This document shows positions 47,630-59,879 of a stretch of DNA of 64,000 nt, one piece after another. A program made the translations under genes and the position numbers. This DNA comes from Plectrocnemia conspersa (Eukaryota; Arthropoda; Insecta; Trichoptera; Polycentropodidae): NCBI GenBank assembly GCA_009617715.1, contig VTFK01000096.1, forward strand, positions 124,001-188,000, read 5' to 3'. The notes below the pieces were generated by a model. The model made no database searches. It saw only the letters and a list, made by a program, of their open reading frames with translations, and was not told the DNA's origin. Within the stretch, counting starts at the first letter, position 1. The number at the start of each line of letters is the position of its first letter.

Positions 47630-47860
47630 ATGACGTGTCAATGTATTCCAATGAAATGGAGCGATCATGAATACGGTGACGAGCGTGATTTTTTTCGTTT
47701 ATCTCTAATTTGTTGCCGCGTAAAAAATCGATTTACCTGTGGGTAACACAGGTAAAAGAGCGAGCAGGTGGGGTGGGCAGCAGGAAACCTCTGCGGTTTG
47801 CTTCTTGCCGGAATCGTTCCTAATTTCGGTTCGTTTACCCCGATCGTTTTTTCATCACTT
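47630..47860. promoter_or_regulatory. GC-richer island with a 10-bp hairpin
   Basis: TTTACCTGTG (47732-47741) pairs exactly with CACAGGTAAA (47747-47756). The arms contain CAGGTAA, a Zelda/Snail-like motif. CpG-containing sequence flanks it. Possibly an enhancer; no coding sequence is seen. Confidence 0.35.
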
Positions 47861-48370
47861 TTATTCTATTGCATCGAATTTATAAAATGCATAAACGTTT
47901 TAATTGTCTTTTTGATGCTCTTTATTAATTAAATAATATAAATATTCTGCCTCTTTTGATTTAATGTTGATTTATTTCTTTGCATTTAACACATTGATGT
48001 CTCACGAAATGTCTTAAAGTGATGATTAAATACAACATTCTTTCATTTATAAGCTTAGATTTAAGATAATAATTATAGATTATTATTTAGCAAACTTCGT
48101 TGCTTTTCATACTTCTATTCCAAATTCTAAAATACAATTTATTTTTATTAAAATATGATATATGTGTATAGTATATTATATTTATTACAAACTAAACTCT
48201 AGCTTATAATTATGTATTTCTTACAAGTAAAATCGCTGCTTAGTATTTTTACGAAATGCTATTTTTTTATTTTGGTTCTGTAGAAAGTCTACTGCAGTAA
48301 TTAATTTATTTTTAACATGTACGGATATATTTGTTTTAGCCAGTTTCATTCGTAATATAACACTCTATAG

Positions 48371-48425
48371 CAGAGGTGTCCAACTTTTTGTATCTTCTGG
48401 GCCGCATAGCTCAACAAAAATTGTC
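48371..48425 (+). mobile_element. hAT-type terminal fragment
   Basis: CAGAGGTGTCCAACTTTTTG followed by TCTGGGCCGC closely resembles a widespread hAT terminal sequence (CAGAGGTGTCCAA-CTTTTGG ... GGGCCGC). Only this end is recognisable. The family is assigned from memory. Confidence 0.5.
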
Positions 48426-49129
48426 AAATTTCCGCGTATAGAATTTAAAATTTATTTTTTACAGTATAATGATAAAACCAATGAGTCGATTACAACTTTA
48501 CATTTTACACGAAAGTTAATAACATTATTATTGATATTAACAGTGTTTTTTTCTTTATTAATGGAGCTACCGATGCAAAGAGTTTTTTAAAGATGCTTCA
48601 TTTTCAATTTGTATGCTTCATACTGGAAAAAATAAATGTACTCTCAAAATTGTTTTCATTATGTAGTTATATACTTCTAATAAATAGTTCTAATAATACA
48701 CATCTAGTTTCAAATCTATATATTGTATTCGCAAGCTCACAGACAATGTTTCAATGTATGCATGATAAAAAATAAATTGACACTAAAAAATCTTTAAAAA
48801 ATACGCAGAACTCTTATCTTAAATACAAACATATTATAAAAAACGTAAGCATGTAATATACATTTAACATCTTAATTTATATAGTGTTTGCTTTGTATTT
48901 ATTTCCTTCATAAATTAATTAATAGCATTCAATAGCATCATTGACGCTTTCGAAAATCCTTCTCAATCTTTATGTTTTTCTGATACTCAAGTTGCTTCAA
49001 AACTACGTTACAAAAAAAACAAATATTACTCCAAATTGATATTTAGTTATTTTATCAATTTTACTATAATAGTTTTCAAATAAGACCGCTAACTTTTTCA
49101 GTTTGCATACCATCCCTGATAGAGTTTAT

Positions 49130-49570
49130 GTTATGTAGATTTTAAAATTGCACTCCAGTTATTAACAATATAAATATCATTGTTCTGTCTATCAATATCT
49201 TAATTTGCCTGTCTAAATGTGGTCCATACGTCATATTTGTTAATTGATCTATTGGTTGAAAAATGGAGGTTGTATTTGGAGAAAGGAACATTATTTTAAT
49301 GTTTTTATAATAGTCACATGGAAGATGATTTGGTTTATTATCAACTAACAATAAATGGTAGTTTAATATATTTGCAATATTTTTCTACATCTTGCATAAA
49401 ATGCTCTTCGATTGGATCCCTATGTAATAGGTTACAATGTTATGGAAATATTCCTTTTAGACCCATATGTTTTTGCTATTTTTAATTAGTGGTTTGATTC
49501 TGTAATCCCCAGCAGAATTTTCATCAAGTATTTAGATATGTATGACCGACCTGACATTTTTCTATGTTGT
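49130..49570 (-). pseudogene. Tigger/pogo-like transposase remnant
   Basis: On the minus strand, a frame with EEHFMQDVEKYCKYIKLPF runs, after a one-base frameshift, into LLLVDNKPNHLP and then IKIMFLSPNTTSIFQPIDQ. The latter match the DDE-1 pattern of Tigger/pogo and jerky proteins (LLLDNAPAH ... LPPNTTSLIQPMDQG), including the second catalytic Asp. An NLDENSAG-like segment further upstream (about 49550) may be the decayed first-Asp region. Frameshifts and missing parts show it is inactive. Confidence 0.75.
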
Positions 49571-50019
49571 CTGAGCTCTGCTTTCGCATTAAAAACTCAT
49601 ACTATTTTATGTAACACATGCGACGACACACAACGAAACAAAGCGCAGTAAAATTTTTGAAAAAATGTCTATTTTCAAGTCGAATTCGAGTTAAGTCTGT
49701 ACTGAATATATAGTGCTGGCTATTATTTGAATGTAGAATTATGTTTTTATTTTACATATTTTTTCTTCATTTGCTATTAATCCCATTTTGATTGTCCATT
49801 AATAATAGCTAAATATTTTCTTCGGCTTAGAAATTGTATCATGTATTTGCCATTAAATTATATGAATCTGTAGAAGTATGATTATATTTCCAATTATCTG
49901 AATATCTCTCTTCAAATAAAAATCTGGACGTAAAAAATTGTAGTCAAATTGTCGCAGAATTGATCTTCCGCGGTTTGATTTAACGGTAATCGATTCGTAT
50001 TGAAGTAGAAGAGTACTGT

Positions 50020-50260
50020 GCAGATGACTGGTGGTTTTGGATTTGGCACCTGCCTAACCGCGGCAGGTGATGGTGATCTACCAGAAAGGCTCCAATCGCA
50101 GGTCGCTCGAGTGTGACACGGACGAGAGTTTTGTGAAATGCGGAAACGGCGGAAAAACTAAAAGAAACCAGAGGTGTATTTTTGTGCTGCTAAAACAATT
50201 CAAAGCTCGTTTCTTAATCGCGATCGATCGATCGAAAGAGTTTCGACACCATTTTGAAAT
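50020..50260 (+). other. GC-rich island with possible exon
   Basis: After a CTGTGCAG, ATG at 50024 opens a 30-codon frame (MTGGFGFGTCLTAAGDGDLP ...). A second frame from ATG 50070 (MVIYQKGSNRRSLECDTDES ...) reaches a possible donor, AGAG|GTGTAT, at 50174. Either could be an alternative first exon of the gene whose intron spans this site. The phases do not fit a direct splice from the microexon. A CGATCGATCGATCG tetranucleotide run lies near 50220. No homologue is recognised. Confidence 0.25.
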
Positions 50261-50439
50261 AAATTGAATTATACTCAAAGTAACAAAAAATATGAAACAT
50301 TGATTAATCAATCATATTTCATGTTGTGGTGATTTTGCAAGTTGTGATAATTGATAGTGATATAGCATAAGCATAACTAACTTTTCGTAGAAAATATACA
50401 CTTATGTTGAATACGTCAGATTTTTCTCATAGCTCTCCT

Positions 50440-50900
50440 ATTTGATTGCGATGGATCACGTTCGATGTGAAACATTCTACGAAATAATTTCCAACATATA
50501 GAGTGTCCCTCGCCTGGACCGCATACCTGAAACTCGATACTGTTATCCGTTTTGTGTGCCAACGCGTTTTCATTCATACCCAAGGAGCTCGTCCGCTTTG
50601 ACACCCAGTTTCTACCTACTCGTCTTTCACAATGAACCGGTATGGAACGTGGTGGGTTGATTTTTTCTTCTTTTACTATAGCTCTGTTGCGTGAAAATGA
50701 GACGGAGAAAAGTCAAGTAATTAAAAGGACATGTGTGTGCTTTTCGGACAGGATCTTTTGTGTGGCTTTTCGTCCGCAAACCGCTCATTTCCTGCTGGCA
50801 CTTGTTGATCGATTCCAGGACCGCACACTAACTGACCAATAAAACCAAACACATTGCGGTGGCGGGATGACCCTGTTTCGAAGGATAATGCGCGTTGTGA
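50440..50900. promoter_or_regulatory. GC-intermediate block in the large intron
   Basis: Open frames on both strands (50416-50604 minus, 50642-50842 plus) have no recognisable motifs. Composition is balanced. Possibly regulatory. Confidence 0.25.
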
Positions 50901-50909
50901 TTGACGCGT

Positions 50910-53320
50910 GATTAATCAAACTATGAGAATTTTAGTATATTGATAAATACTTAATAAGCAACTATATCGTGAAAAGACTTTGCTTATATGATTTTGCCAT
51001 ACAGTATGCTCTTGACTATCCGATATAATGCTGAGGAGGGAGTAATCCAAACTAGAAATTTTTATTTGCTTTTAAGATATTTATTGTGTATTCACACTAC
51101 AGATTATCAATTTGTTTTTTACTAAGAAAATTTGTGCTGCTATTTTTTATAAATTACTCTAGTCATTATCTTCCTATGCCAAAATTTTGAGAAGACCAGC
51201 ACAGTAAAACCGTTTTAATAATGATATAACACCATGGTCCATGATTCGAATTATACTTGTAACATTAGACCGTCGTTCGTTTTCAATTTGCTTTACTGAA
51301 ATGGATCATTATCTCAAAATTACCCCTAGATTTTTATACTCTTCAGCTTATTTCATAATGATACCAGTAGTTGCTTTTCAAGATAAATATATTTTTCTAC
51401 ATAATATGTATTTTTATTCAGTATTTGTCTTAGAAATTGTCTCAAAAATAATGTTTTAAAAAACATAATGCATTTACATTATTTTTAATAGAAAATTTTA
51501 CCCGTTTTGAGTGGGCATATGCTTACTAATAAACAAATTTATGCGTTTCGCAATTTTAAATTCACACATCAAATAACATTAAACTGCGTATTTTCTGTAA
51601 CGTATTTATTAAGCACTTAAGTTTGAGATGTTAATAATGCCATAATAATAAAAAATTTATCTCCTTTGTGTCTCTATGTAATACATATATTTCGAGTCCA
51701 TTTTTATTATTTACATATTGTCATCACCTGTCGGCTTTCTTACGCACGTTCATTAATCCCTTATTTATATTAAAGGTTTTACGAATTTTATCGCTAATAT
51801 TTGTATCTGAAATAATCTCTAATTTTTAAGATAGGTAGATAGGTCTGTTCTAGGTTTCTCAACTTTTTTTAAACACAAATATATGTGATATATAGTTTGT
51901 TGCTCGCTGATTTTTTGATTGAAAATACAAAATTATCCCCTTTAAGTATTCTATGTGTTAAATTGTAGATTTGTTTTATTATGTGATCAATAAGAATATG
52001 CAAAATCAAATTTCAGCAATGTTATTTTTATTAAAATATCATAATATTTTAATTGAAAATGATACAACCATGTATTATAATTTTATCGACTTATTATCAT
52101 TAAACTTTTTAGTTCGAGACTATATTTACTATATTAATAATGAATAGCATTCTATAATAGATAATTTTTCTGTTCTGCAAATGATCTATAGTCACTAAGA
52201 TTTGCAATTTATTATATAAAATCTTTACTGTTTGAAATATTTTTTTATTATTTTGTAAGTTTCTTTGTTTTGCTTTATATCAGTTTAGGAAATGAAAATT
52301 TTACAAAGCGTCAGATTAATATGTTGGTGAATGTTCTTGGAATAAGCTCTCGAAAAATGTAAAATAAAAATATTTGTTTCTCGTTACGAAATTCTCGAGA
52401 AAGAATTCTTGGAAGAAAACATTTTATATTTATATTGTATATTAACTGTCACTGTTACTGTTACAATTCATTGAAAAAATACTGTTATATTTTATTGCAT
52501 ATTCTACAAATTGATAACAAAAAATAAGAATTAAAATATATTTATTTGTTAGATTTAAAATATCTGATTTCTTTCAGTATATTTAACAGAAAATTAGATC
52601 ATTTCCAAATTAACTATTCTAATATTTTAATAAAAATTTGATTTTGCTTATTTTTATCGATCATATAATAAAAAAATCTATAATGAAACACATTGAATAT
52701 TTACTGTGGATAATAGGACTTTAATTATATAATAATAATGAAAATCGAATTTAAAACGCAATTTTTTAATGCTTGTTTTTTGTATTTCCAATTGGAAAAT
52801 CAGTGCGCAACAAACTATGGATTATGTAGCGATACAATAATACATATATATGGGTTTAAAAATAAGTTGAGAGTCCTAGGACTGACCTACCTTAAACATT
52901 CGAGACCATTTCATATCCAAATATTAACGATAAGATTCACCTTTAATTCAAGTTAGGGATAAATGAATGTGCGTAAACAGGCCGACAGGTGGTGACGAGA
53001 TGAAAATAATAAAAATGGACTCGAAATATATGTTTTACTTAGACACACAAAGTAGATCGGGTTTTTTAATATGATATTATTAACATCTTATAATGCTTAA
53101 TAAATACGTTACAGCAAATACGCAGTTTATTGTGTTTTTGTTGTATGGATTCAAAAAGTTCTAAACATATAAATTTTCAATTTTTAATAAAAATTTTACT
53201 ATCCAAAATGTGCAATTTTTAGAAAAGTATAAAATAAAAAGATTGTTAGTTCTGCGTAAAATAATAATCACACAAATGCGTTCAAAATAAATATACACAT
53301 AATCGATAGAGAGTCGTTCC
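50910..53320. other. A+T-rich intronic stretch
   Basis: Nothing recognised. Frames at 51241-51459 and 52738-52956 are compositional. Confidence 0.5.
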
Positions 53321-53329
53321 GTACGATTT

Positions 53330-53650
53330 TTTTCATCCATTATTCCACAGGTTTCGCTGCAAATTCAAAATTCCACAAACCCAAGATTACGTTCCACTTT
53401 AGCGTGGATCGGTCCACATAAATGGAGTTACGGCCGAATTACGGACTTTTACGGCTTTTGTGCCGCGAGCGAAAGGGACGCATGCTATGGGCTTTCGCCG
53501 GAGCGAAAGGGACGCGAGTATTATCTCACTTTAACCGAGAAACAGAGGTTTTGTATAAAGGAAAAGCGTCACCGCGCAAGCTCGCAACGCTGAAAATTTT
53601 ATTCAATTTTCGCGTTTCTTTCTTCATAATTACTGCGTGTACTAATTGTG
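53330..53650. promoter_or_regulatory. GC-richer island with a repeated 15-mer
   Basis: GAGCGAAAGGGACGC occurs at 53467-53481 and again at 53501-53515, and an inverted CTTTCGCC lies between. The 79-residue plus-strand frame here (53422-53661) has two related segments because of this duplication. It is not a known family. It could be a regulatory module or a short exon. Confidence 0.35.
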
Positions 53651-53659
53651 TTTTTCTCT

Positions 53660-55540
53660 AGTCGTAAATTTTTATTATCATCCGAAGCGGGTAATCTTAA
53701 AAAATGCTAATGTATAATTTTCCGGAGCCAGTGATAGAAACCTTTTTCTTCATATGTGTGTGATTTATTTATTAATGTTTAATGTCAGTGTAATTGGCGT
53801 TTGCCGTGTCTTATTTGGGTTACCTCGTTAGATCGTATCTTCGTTTATAAATATGAATTACGATTTTCGTTTTGAGATAAACGTAAATTAAGGAAATTTA
53901 ACGATTTTAATCTAAAATATTTTACTGTGCTCAAAAATTAAATATTTTAAGAAATCATGATTATCAGTATAGTGTATAAAGTGTAAGAAAAGAAAAATCA
54001 AAGTATAATCTCATCGAAAAAGTAGATTGTGCTTTGATTTTACTAGATTAAATAATTTATTTTTGAGCATGAAGAATAAAATTAAAAATTTCATTATCAA
54101 ATCAGATCAAAATTAACAATAAATATATACACGTATAATAAATACATAGTAGGTCATTAAAATTATAATGATAATTCATGTCTTAGAAACTTCTTAGTTC
54201 TATTGTGTTTTTATACCATAATTTCGTTTGTTTATTTAACCTGTGATTTGCTTGTCTCTTTTCTGTCTGTCTTATGCTTCCAAATTACACCTTAAAATAA
54301 AAATATTATTTTGATAGCTAAGGGTTAAGTAATGAAACATATAGATATTTCCATAAACCTTCACTTGCAGGACTTGCTTTACGCAGCTTTGAAAGTCATT
54401 CAGAAAATATAGTCATTACTAGCAGAATAATTTCCTAATTCTTAATTACAATACAATATACAGTGTAAAAAGGAAAAAAATAACGAAGCGGTAAACCATT
54501 AAAGTTTCCAATACATAATGTTATAATCTATACATTAATTGGAAGTCTTTTTGAAGTGAAAAAAAAAACCGAATATGCACTATGATTAGTATGTCTAATC
54601 GATTGAGTTAAATGTATTATAAAGTACGCTTTTCTTCTTGATTTTATATTTAAATCTACAAAATAGTTACTAAGGCTTATCTTATTTGTTATTATCTTTA
54701 TTAAACGTTTAATATATTTCTACAGAATAAAATTCACTAAAATTTCCGGTAGCAAAATCTGTTTATAAAACTTGTTTCGTGTTTAACCGATGAATTGAAA
54801 AAAAACTAATGATCGAGTTATCTTTGCGGCAAAATAAAAATGAAAAATTATTACGGTATTTGTGTTTAATGGGCTATTTTTTATATGTTTATCTGTGTAA
54901 CTAAAAAAACGATATAAATTATACTTTCATCTTACAATGAAATTTATTTAGTGGTTTATTATAACTATTGACTAATCAATGTAACGTCTAATATATCTAT
55001 CTAAAAAAATGTTGGTAAATCACATATTTTAAATTATTTCTGAAATACTGGTGTATACATTTTGAAAAAATTGTTTGTACATCTTTGTTATTTAGTATAA
55101 ATTTATGTTATACCAACAATCTGACGCATCTCAAAGATAGCAAATAATCATAAAAACTGTCTAAAGAAAATGTCAATACTTTGTCACTGAAAAATCTTAC
55201 TTAATTTTAATAAATATAAGCCAGATAGTTTTTTGTTATTTAAGATTTGTGGTTATGGAGCTAGACAATTTACATTCAATCGATATGCTATGTACTAATA
55301 ATATGAATCATAAATGACATCAAATCTTAAATGATATGATGATTAAGTCACAAAGACAAAAGGAACTTGTATTTAATTTTCAGAATAAATCTTTCTTATT
55401 TTTTTAGTTAATTAGAAATACATGTGAGCAATGACAATGAATATGTTTATTTTTTCTAATAATAAAATTATCAATACCATAGATTCACTGATTAGAAAGT
55501 AATATAAGATATAATAAAGCTGTTTTTATGAGCAATAAAT
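53660..55540. other. A+T-rich intronic stretch
   Basis: No gene, island or repeat partner recognised. Confidence 0.5.
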
Positions 55541-55600
55541 ATATAAAATGCCATTTTTGTCATGAGGTCCAAAATCATTGATTTCCTAGGGTAGAGGGTA
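55541..55600 (+). repeat. Dispersed repeat, also at 47358
   Basis: The AATATATAAAATGCCATTTTTG, TCATGAGGTCC and AATCATTG landmarks match the copy at 47358-47418 in the same orientation. Confidence 0.6.
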
Positions 55601-55639
55601 TAAAGAGTGACGATATTTTAATTATAAAAAATCATATCG

Positions 55640-56110
55640 TTCAGCGTTCGTAGCTGGCATGGAAACGCACCTCCCCGTACTAGCAAGATGTCTGCACAAT
55701 ATGACATTAAAGCTATGAACTTCTCTCCCTCCTCTCATCCATATTAATTCTCTCCCTCTCATTCTTTTGTTTACGGTCTCAGCTATATCCTCTCCCTCTT
55801 CGGCCACCTTCGCGAGAACCGCCCGCCCGCCCCTAAATCCCATTCCTATAAAGATGTTCATATCCCCATAACATGAGACATATCCCCGACTCTCTGGCTT
55901 CTCAAACGTTTTACGACACGTTTATATTGCGAAATTACTCTAATGCAAAATAGACGTTTGTTTAATTGCGGACATAAAGGGCCTTTCGGTGCGATCGGAC
56001 GCACGTGATTTATCTGGCGGAGGCACAATGCTCAAATCTGCGACGCGATTTGTTAGTATCATTTGTATTGTGCGAACGCACGCGACGCATATTGCGCTTT
56101 TCACAATAAA
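55640..56110. promoter_or_regulatory. CT-rich then CpG-rich island in the large intron
   Basis: 55715-55810 is a strand-asymmetric CT-rich tract (repeats of CTCTCCCTC), followed by GCCCGCCCGCCC and CpG-rich sequence to about 56100. The 79-residue minus-strand frame (55622-55861) follows the purine-rich complement and shows no domain. CT/GA tracts bind GAGA-factor-like proteins in flies, so this could be a regulatory element. Confidence 0.35.
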
Positions 56111-56119
56111 AAACGATTG

Positions 56120-57560
56120 TTTGTGTTGTTATGACTAACTACAAAATAGTCATTTTAATCATTTATCGATAATCGATAGAACGTGTACAATTATAAATAA
56201 AGTTCAGCCTCTCTTTCTTGAAACGCAAGTGTTTCATTTTTGATTACGTTTAGCAAAACTCTTGTTTTTGGTCTAATAAATTAAAATATTATTTAATATG
56301 AAAATACAACAAATTGACATATTTTATTTTAAATTTGTGTTGAGGTTTTTTAATATATACATATAAATAAACAGTTTTGTTGTACAAAAAAGGTATTAAT
56401 GAAACTTAAATAATGACGTTATTTGTTACGCTTAATTTTATCACGTTTCACTGCTAAAAAAATATTGTTTGCTTTAAATTAATGTTTACTTTGTCTTAGC
56501 TTTGTGGCAAAGTAAAAGTATAGCATTATCGGTGTAAAAGTAAAAAAATATAATTTGATATGGTTAGAAAATTACAACAAAAGATATTTTATGATTCCAT
56601 TTTCCAAAACTCTTTGCCAAATGCCAATAACATATACTTTGTGCAAGATTTATATATTAGAATAACCGTTAAAATTACATTGTCACACAGTCTAAAGTTG
56701 TCTCATATATATTTCAATATTATAAGTATTGTTGTAATACACATATTTTTTGTTTTTCACTAAAGAAAAATTTTCCATCTCAATTATTTAACTGATGATT
56801 TAAGATATTACGCATTTGCAAGTAGTCCCAATAGCTAGAATCCCAAAAAATATTTATTTCTCAATTAAAAATGACAATCAAATCTCATGTATATAACAAT
56901 TGTTAAATAAACATACATACAAAAAAATGTAAATTGAAGTTAACACAACAAAAATGTAATTATTTTAATGTTGTAATTTTTACCTTAACATTTCCTTGAA
57001 AAATCTGGTCTAATTATATTTGAAGCAAAAAAATTTTGGCTTTAGTAACTGTTTCACATAATAAAATTCTAAAATTTAAAAGTCACACATTTATATATTT
57101 TAGACCTATTATTGCCTCAAATCCTAAGAATGATACATTGTTATTAATATTTCAAGATTAAATTAAGGCTGTGGAATCGTTAGAAATGTATCGAAATCAA
57201 AGACATTTATTGTCACTCTTTTCTTCAAAACTCATTATTTATTTTAACTAGTTTGCGCCTAATGCCCTTTATGTGAGATTGATTTATGCAATTTATACCA
57301 CTTTATTGTTATTATAAAATATATTTTTAGAAGAAAAATCGAATCTCTATTGTGTTTTTCTCTTCTTTAGGAAATTAAAAATCTATATCAACTAATAATA
57401 AATGCAAAAATCTTTTCTCGTATAATTTTTTTTGTTTTTTCTAATAAATAGTACTATTTATTAAAATTATTGATAACGATTTTTCAATGGCAGAGTCTTT
57501 AGACATAAATTATTATTTATGGTATGAGTTAAAACGTGTATTTTTTTAAATATATATTCT
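56120..57560. other. A+T-rich intronic stretch
   Basis: No feature recognised. The frame at 56560-56763 is compositional. Confidence 0.5.
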
Positions 57561-57569
57561 CCATCTTTT

Positions 57570-58150
57570 ACCACAATTATTCTCCAGCACAATCATTTTG
57601 CCTATAATATAATAACTCATAATGAATTATGCCCTTCATATCCCAACAATATCTTATTGGGGTGTAATCCTATTCTCAGGGTTGGAATTGAGGGTTGATT
57701 GACGTCCTTTTACGTCGCATGTCCACTTCACATCTTTCATTAACAGTAACAATTCGACTCAAAAATAAATGTTTCGGTTCTAGAATCATTAATAATTGGC
57801 ATATTGAGATTCGCTGCGCGTGGTTTTTCTCAGGTAATTTATGAGATACCCATATTGTGCAAATTAACACCTTTCCTAACTTTTTAAATGTATGTGAGCT
57901 GATGTAGGCGATACGTTTAGCTTTTGTGCTAGCTTCTTTATCGTTAATCTCGTACCTGCTTTGATAATAGTTCTAATATCCTCACTAACAACCCCAAAGG
58001 AGATATTCAATGACAAAATTCCCGGAACGAAATTTTTAGAACCACATTTGACACTTTCTAAATTTAATGACATCCCTGCCCATTGTATTACAGATGTTTT
58101 AAATTGTCGTATTATGACCGAGTTGAAACTCTTAAAGAATAATTTAGCTT
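57570..58150 (-). pseudogene. mariner transposase remnant (SETMAR-type), minus strand
   Basis: Reading down from 58150, the frames show EDIRTIIKAGTRLTIKKLAQ, then LNVSPTSAHIHLK (the helix-turn-helix; family form LNVSH-TV--HLKK). After a frameshift comes WVSHKLPEKNHAQRISIC (family form WVPHEL-EKN--QRISIC), then FLSRIVTVNERCEV (family form FL-RIVTGDEKW, with the catalytic Asp changed to Asn). A decayed FIMSYYIIGKM segment (family form --YELLP-GQ) lies near 57620. Frameshifts and a stop at the start of the second frame show it is dead. It is a different copy from the plus-strand remnant at 37.58 kb. Confidence 0.87.
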
Positions 58151-58159
58151 AATTGAGAT

Positions 58160-58930
58160 TATTATATCTCCGCTGCCATTGTTGATTTAGGGTTCAAAAT
58201 ATCGAAACAAAAAATAGCTTGTTACTAAATAGCATCATTGATACGACTACTGTTAACAAACACCAATTGCGAAATTATTATTGTCTTATTGGTTTACATT
58301 TTTGCAAATGTAAGAAAAAAGCGCAAATACTAATGGGACAACCTGATACACAGGTGTAGTTCTGATACATGCAAATGTGTCTCTTGTTTATGTGACGGTT
58401 TAATCCTATATATTTTTTTGATTTATATGGTTATTTTTAACGTTCTAAAACGAGATATGACGTATTTTATACCAAAACGCGGGCGACTACAGATAGCTTT
58501 GCGGTCGACTGATCGATCGCGATTAAAACATGCGACATATTTAGTTACATAGCGAGAAATTTTACGAATTTTCATCAGAACTTATCGTTATTTTATGTAC
58601 ATGTTGCAGTTTATTCAACAATTCAGCGAGAATTTATGTTTGTTTCAAAAATTAGCTACTTAGATTTGCATTTTATTGTCACTTGGTCCCACATTTTGTG
58701 CTGATTTTCTTTATTTTGATATTTATCAAATTTTTCGATTATCTAAAATACATAAATATTGAATAAATTTTTAAAAATCTGAATCGGAGTCAGACATAGG
58801 ACATAAAAAAGCGATTTATAAAATAAAATATAATTTTTGATTATCAGCTAAGCACTCTCTTACCATAACACTCGAAGTAGTATTACTTAAAAAATATTAA
58901 TGTAACATTCTCAATAGACAGAATTACCAG
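58160..58930. other. A+T-rich intronic stretch
   Basis: Slight CpG rise at 58470-58540 with TCGATCGATCGCG-like palindromes (GATCGATCGC). Nothing else recognised. Confidence 0.4.
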
Positions 58931-58937
58931 CACGATG

Positions 58938-59130
58938 TACCAGTAGTACCTATAAGTCGCTCAATATTGACCTGAAATGCCTGGGTTTAAATCCCACATG
59001 GACCTTAGTGTTTTTCAATTTCTTTCGTTTCTGGGAGAACGGAATAAGTGATTATTATATAATTATAATTCCGATCCATCTAAGTGTTGACGTAAATAGT
59101 AATGCTTTATTAAAATCGAGCTAGGCACAT
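58938..59130 (+). mobile_element. tRNA-derived SINE, copy 2
   Basis: It begins ACCAGTAGTACCTATAAGTCG and carries a B-box-like GGTTTAAATCC at 58984-58994. The tail (TGATTATTATATAATTATAA, TTCCGATC, TAAAATCGAGCT-GG) is shared with copy 1 at 33501-33690. Heads and tails diverge by scattered substitutions, so both are old. Confidence 0.7.
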
Positions 59131-59529
59131 ATTAGGTATTGAAAATATTTCAGCTCATAGAGAATATATTATATGTATTCAACAAAAATATGGATAGAAC
59201 AGATAGTCTTCTCTGACTAGTTGTAATCAGTTTCAGTTTTCATGTTCGCGAAAATATCCTGGCAACTGTTTATTTTAACAAACTAATGAACTTATAATAT
59301 TCACGCCTAGTTTTGTCACTCTAAGCCCGCCTTTGCAGCTTTAGATAGTTCATCATAAAAACCGAATTTTAATTTGGTTTCTACAATTCCATATCACAGT
59401 TAAAAATCTTTATTCAATTACCAAACTCTACTAATGTCCCGATTTATCGAAACCAATGATTGTTGGTGCTTGAAAACATCCTGACCAGTTCAATAGGTTA
59501 TTAATTTCTCTCCAGCATTTATTAATAAT

Positions 59530-59870
59530 AATAATATCGGTCAAATCCCAGTAACGGTGCCAAGGTGTTATCCGCCGATCGGGGTGGAGATGGGGGTTGG
59601 TGTTTGATTTCCGCATGATCGGGGCGAATTTGCCGGTCGTCCGGTTACAGGTGATTTGGCGACAACGCCATCTTGTTTTCCCGCGGGCGTTATCAACCCG
59701 GGCGCACAACCCGCCCCCAACCCCCAGAACGCACCCCACGGCGACGCTTCAGTGCGACGACGCCTCCGCGCTGGCAGGACGCTCCGCGACGCGAATCACC
59801 AACCCTTAACACGCGCGAGCATAACCTGCAAAATAAACAAACGCGCGCGCGGTTTATGAATTGATTGTGT
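59530..59870. promoter_or_regulatory. CpG-rich island with YY1 and E2F-like motifs
   Basis: This is the most GC-rich part of the window. CGCCATCTTG at 59666-59675 is a YY1/Pho site (minus orientation), directly followed by TTTTCCCGCGGG, an E2F-like site. Pyrimidine-rich CCCGCCCCCAACCCCC and several CGCG stretches follow. Four open frames overlap here on both strands, the normal result of few A+T stops, and none has a domain. It may be an internal promoter or enhancer, or an alternative first exon. Confidence 0.4.
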
Positions 59871-59879
59871 AATTTATTA

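Noticed and set aside
57961..58152. 63-residue plus-strand frame
   Set aside because: It is antisense to the minus-strand mariner remnant.
59431..59864. Four overlapping open frames in the GC-rich island
   Set aside because: Frames open in several phases at once are expected where stop-rich A+T is scarce. None shows motifs or consistent codon use.
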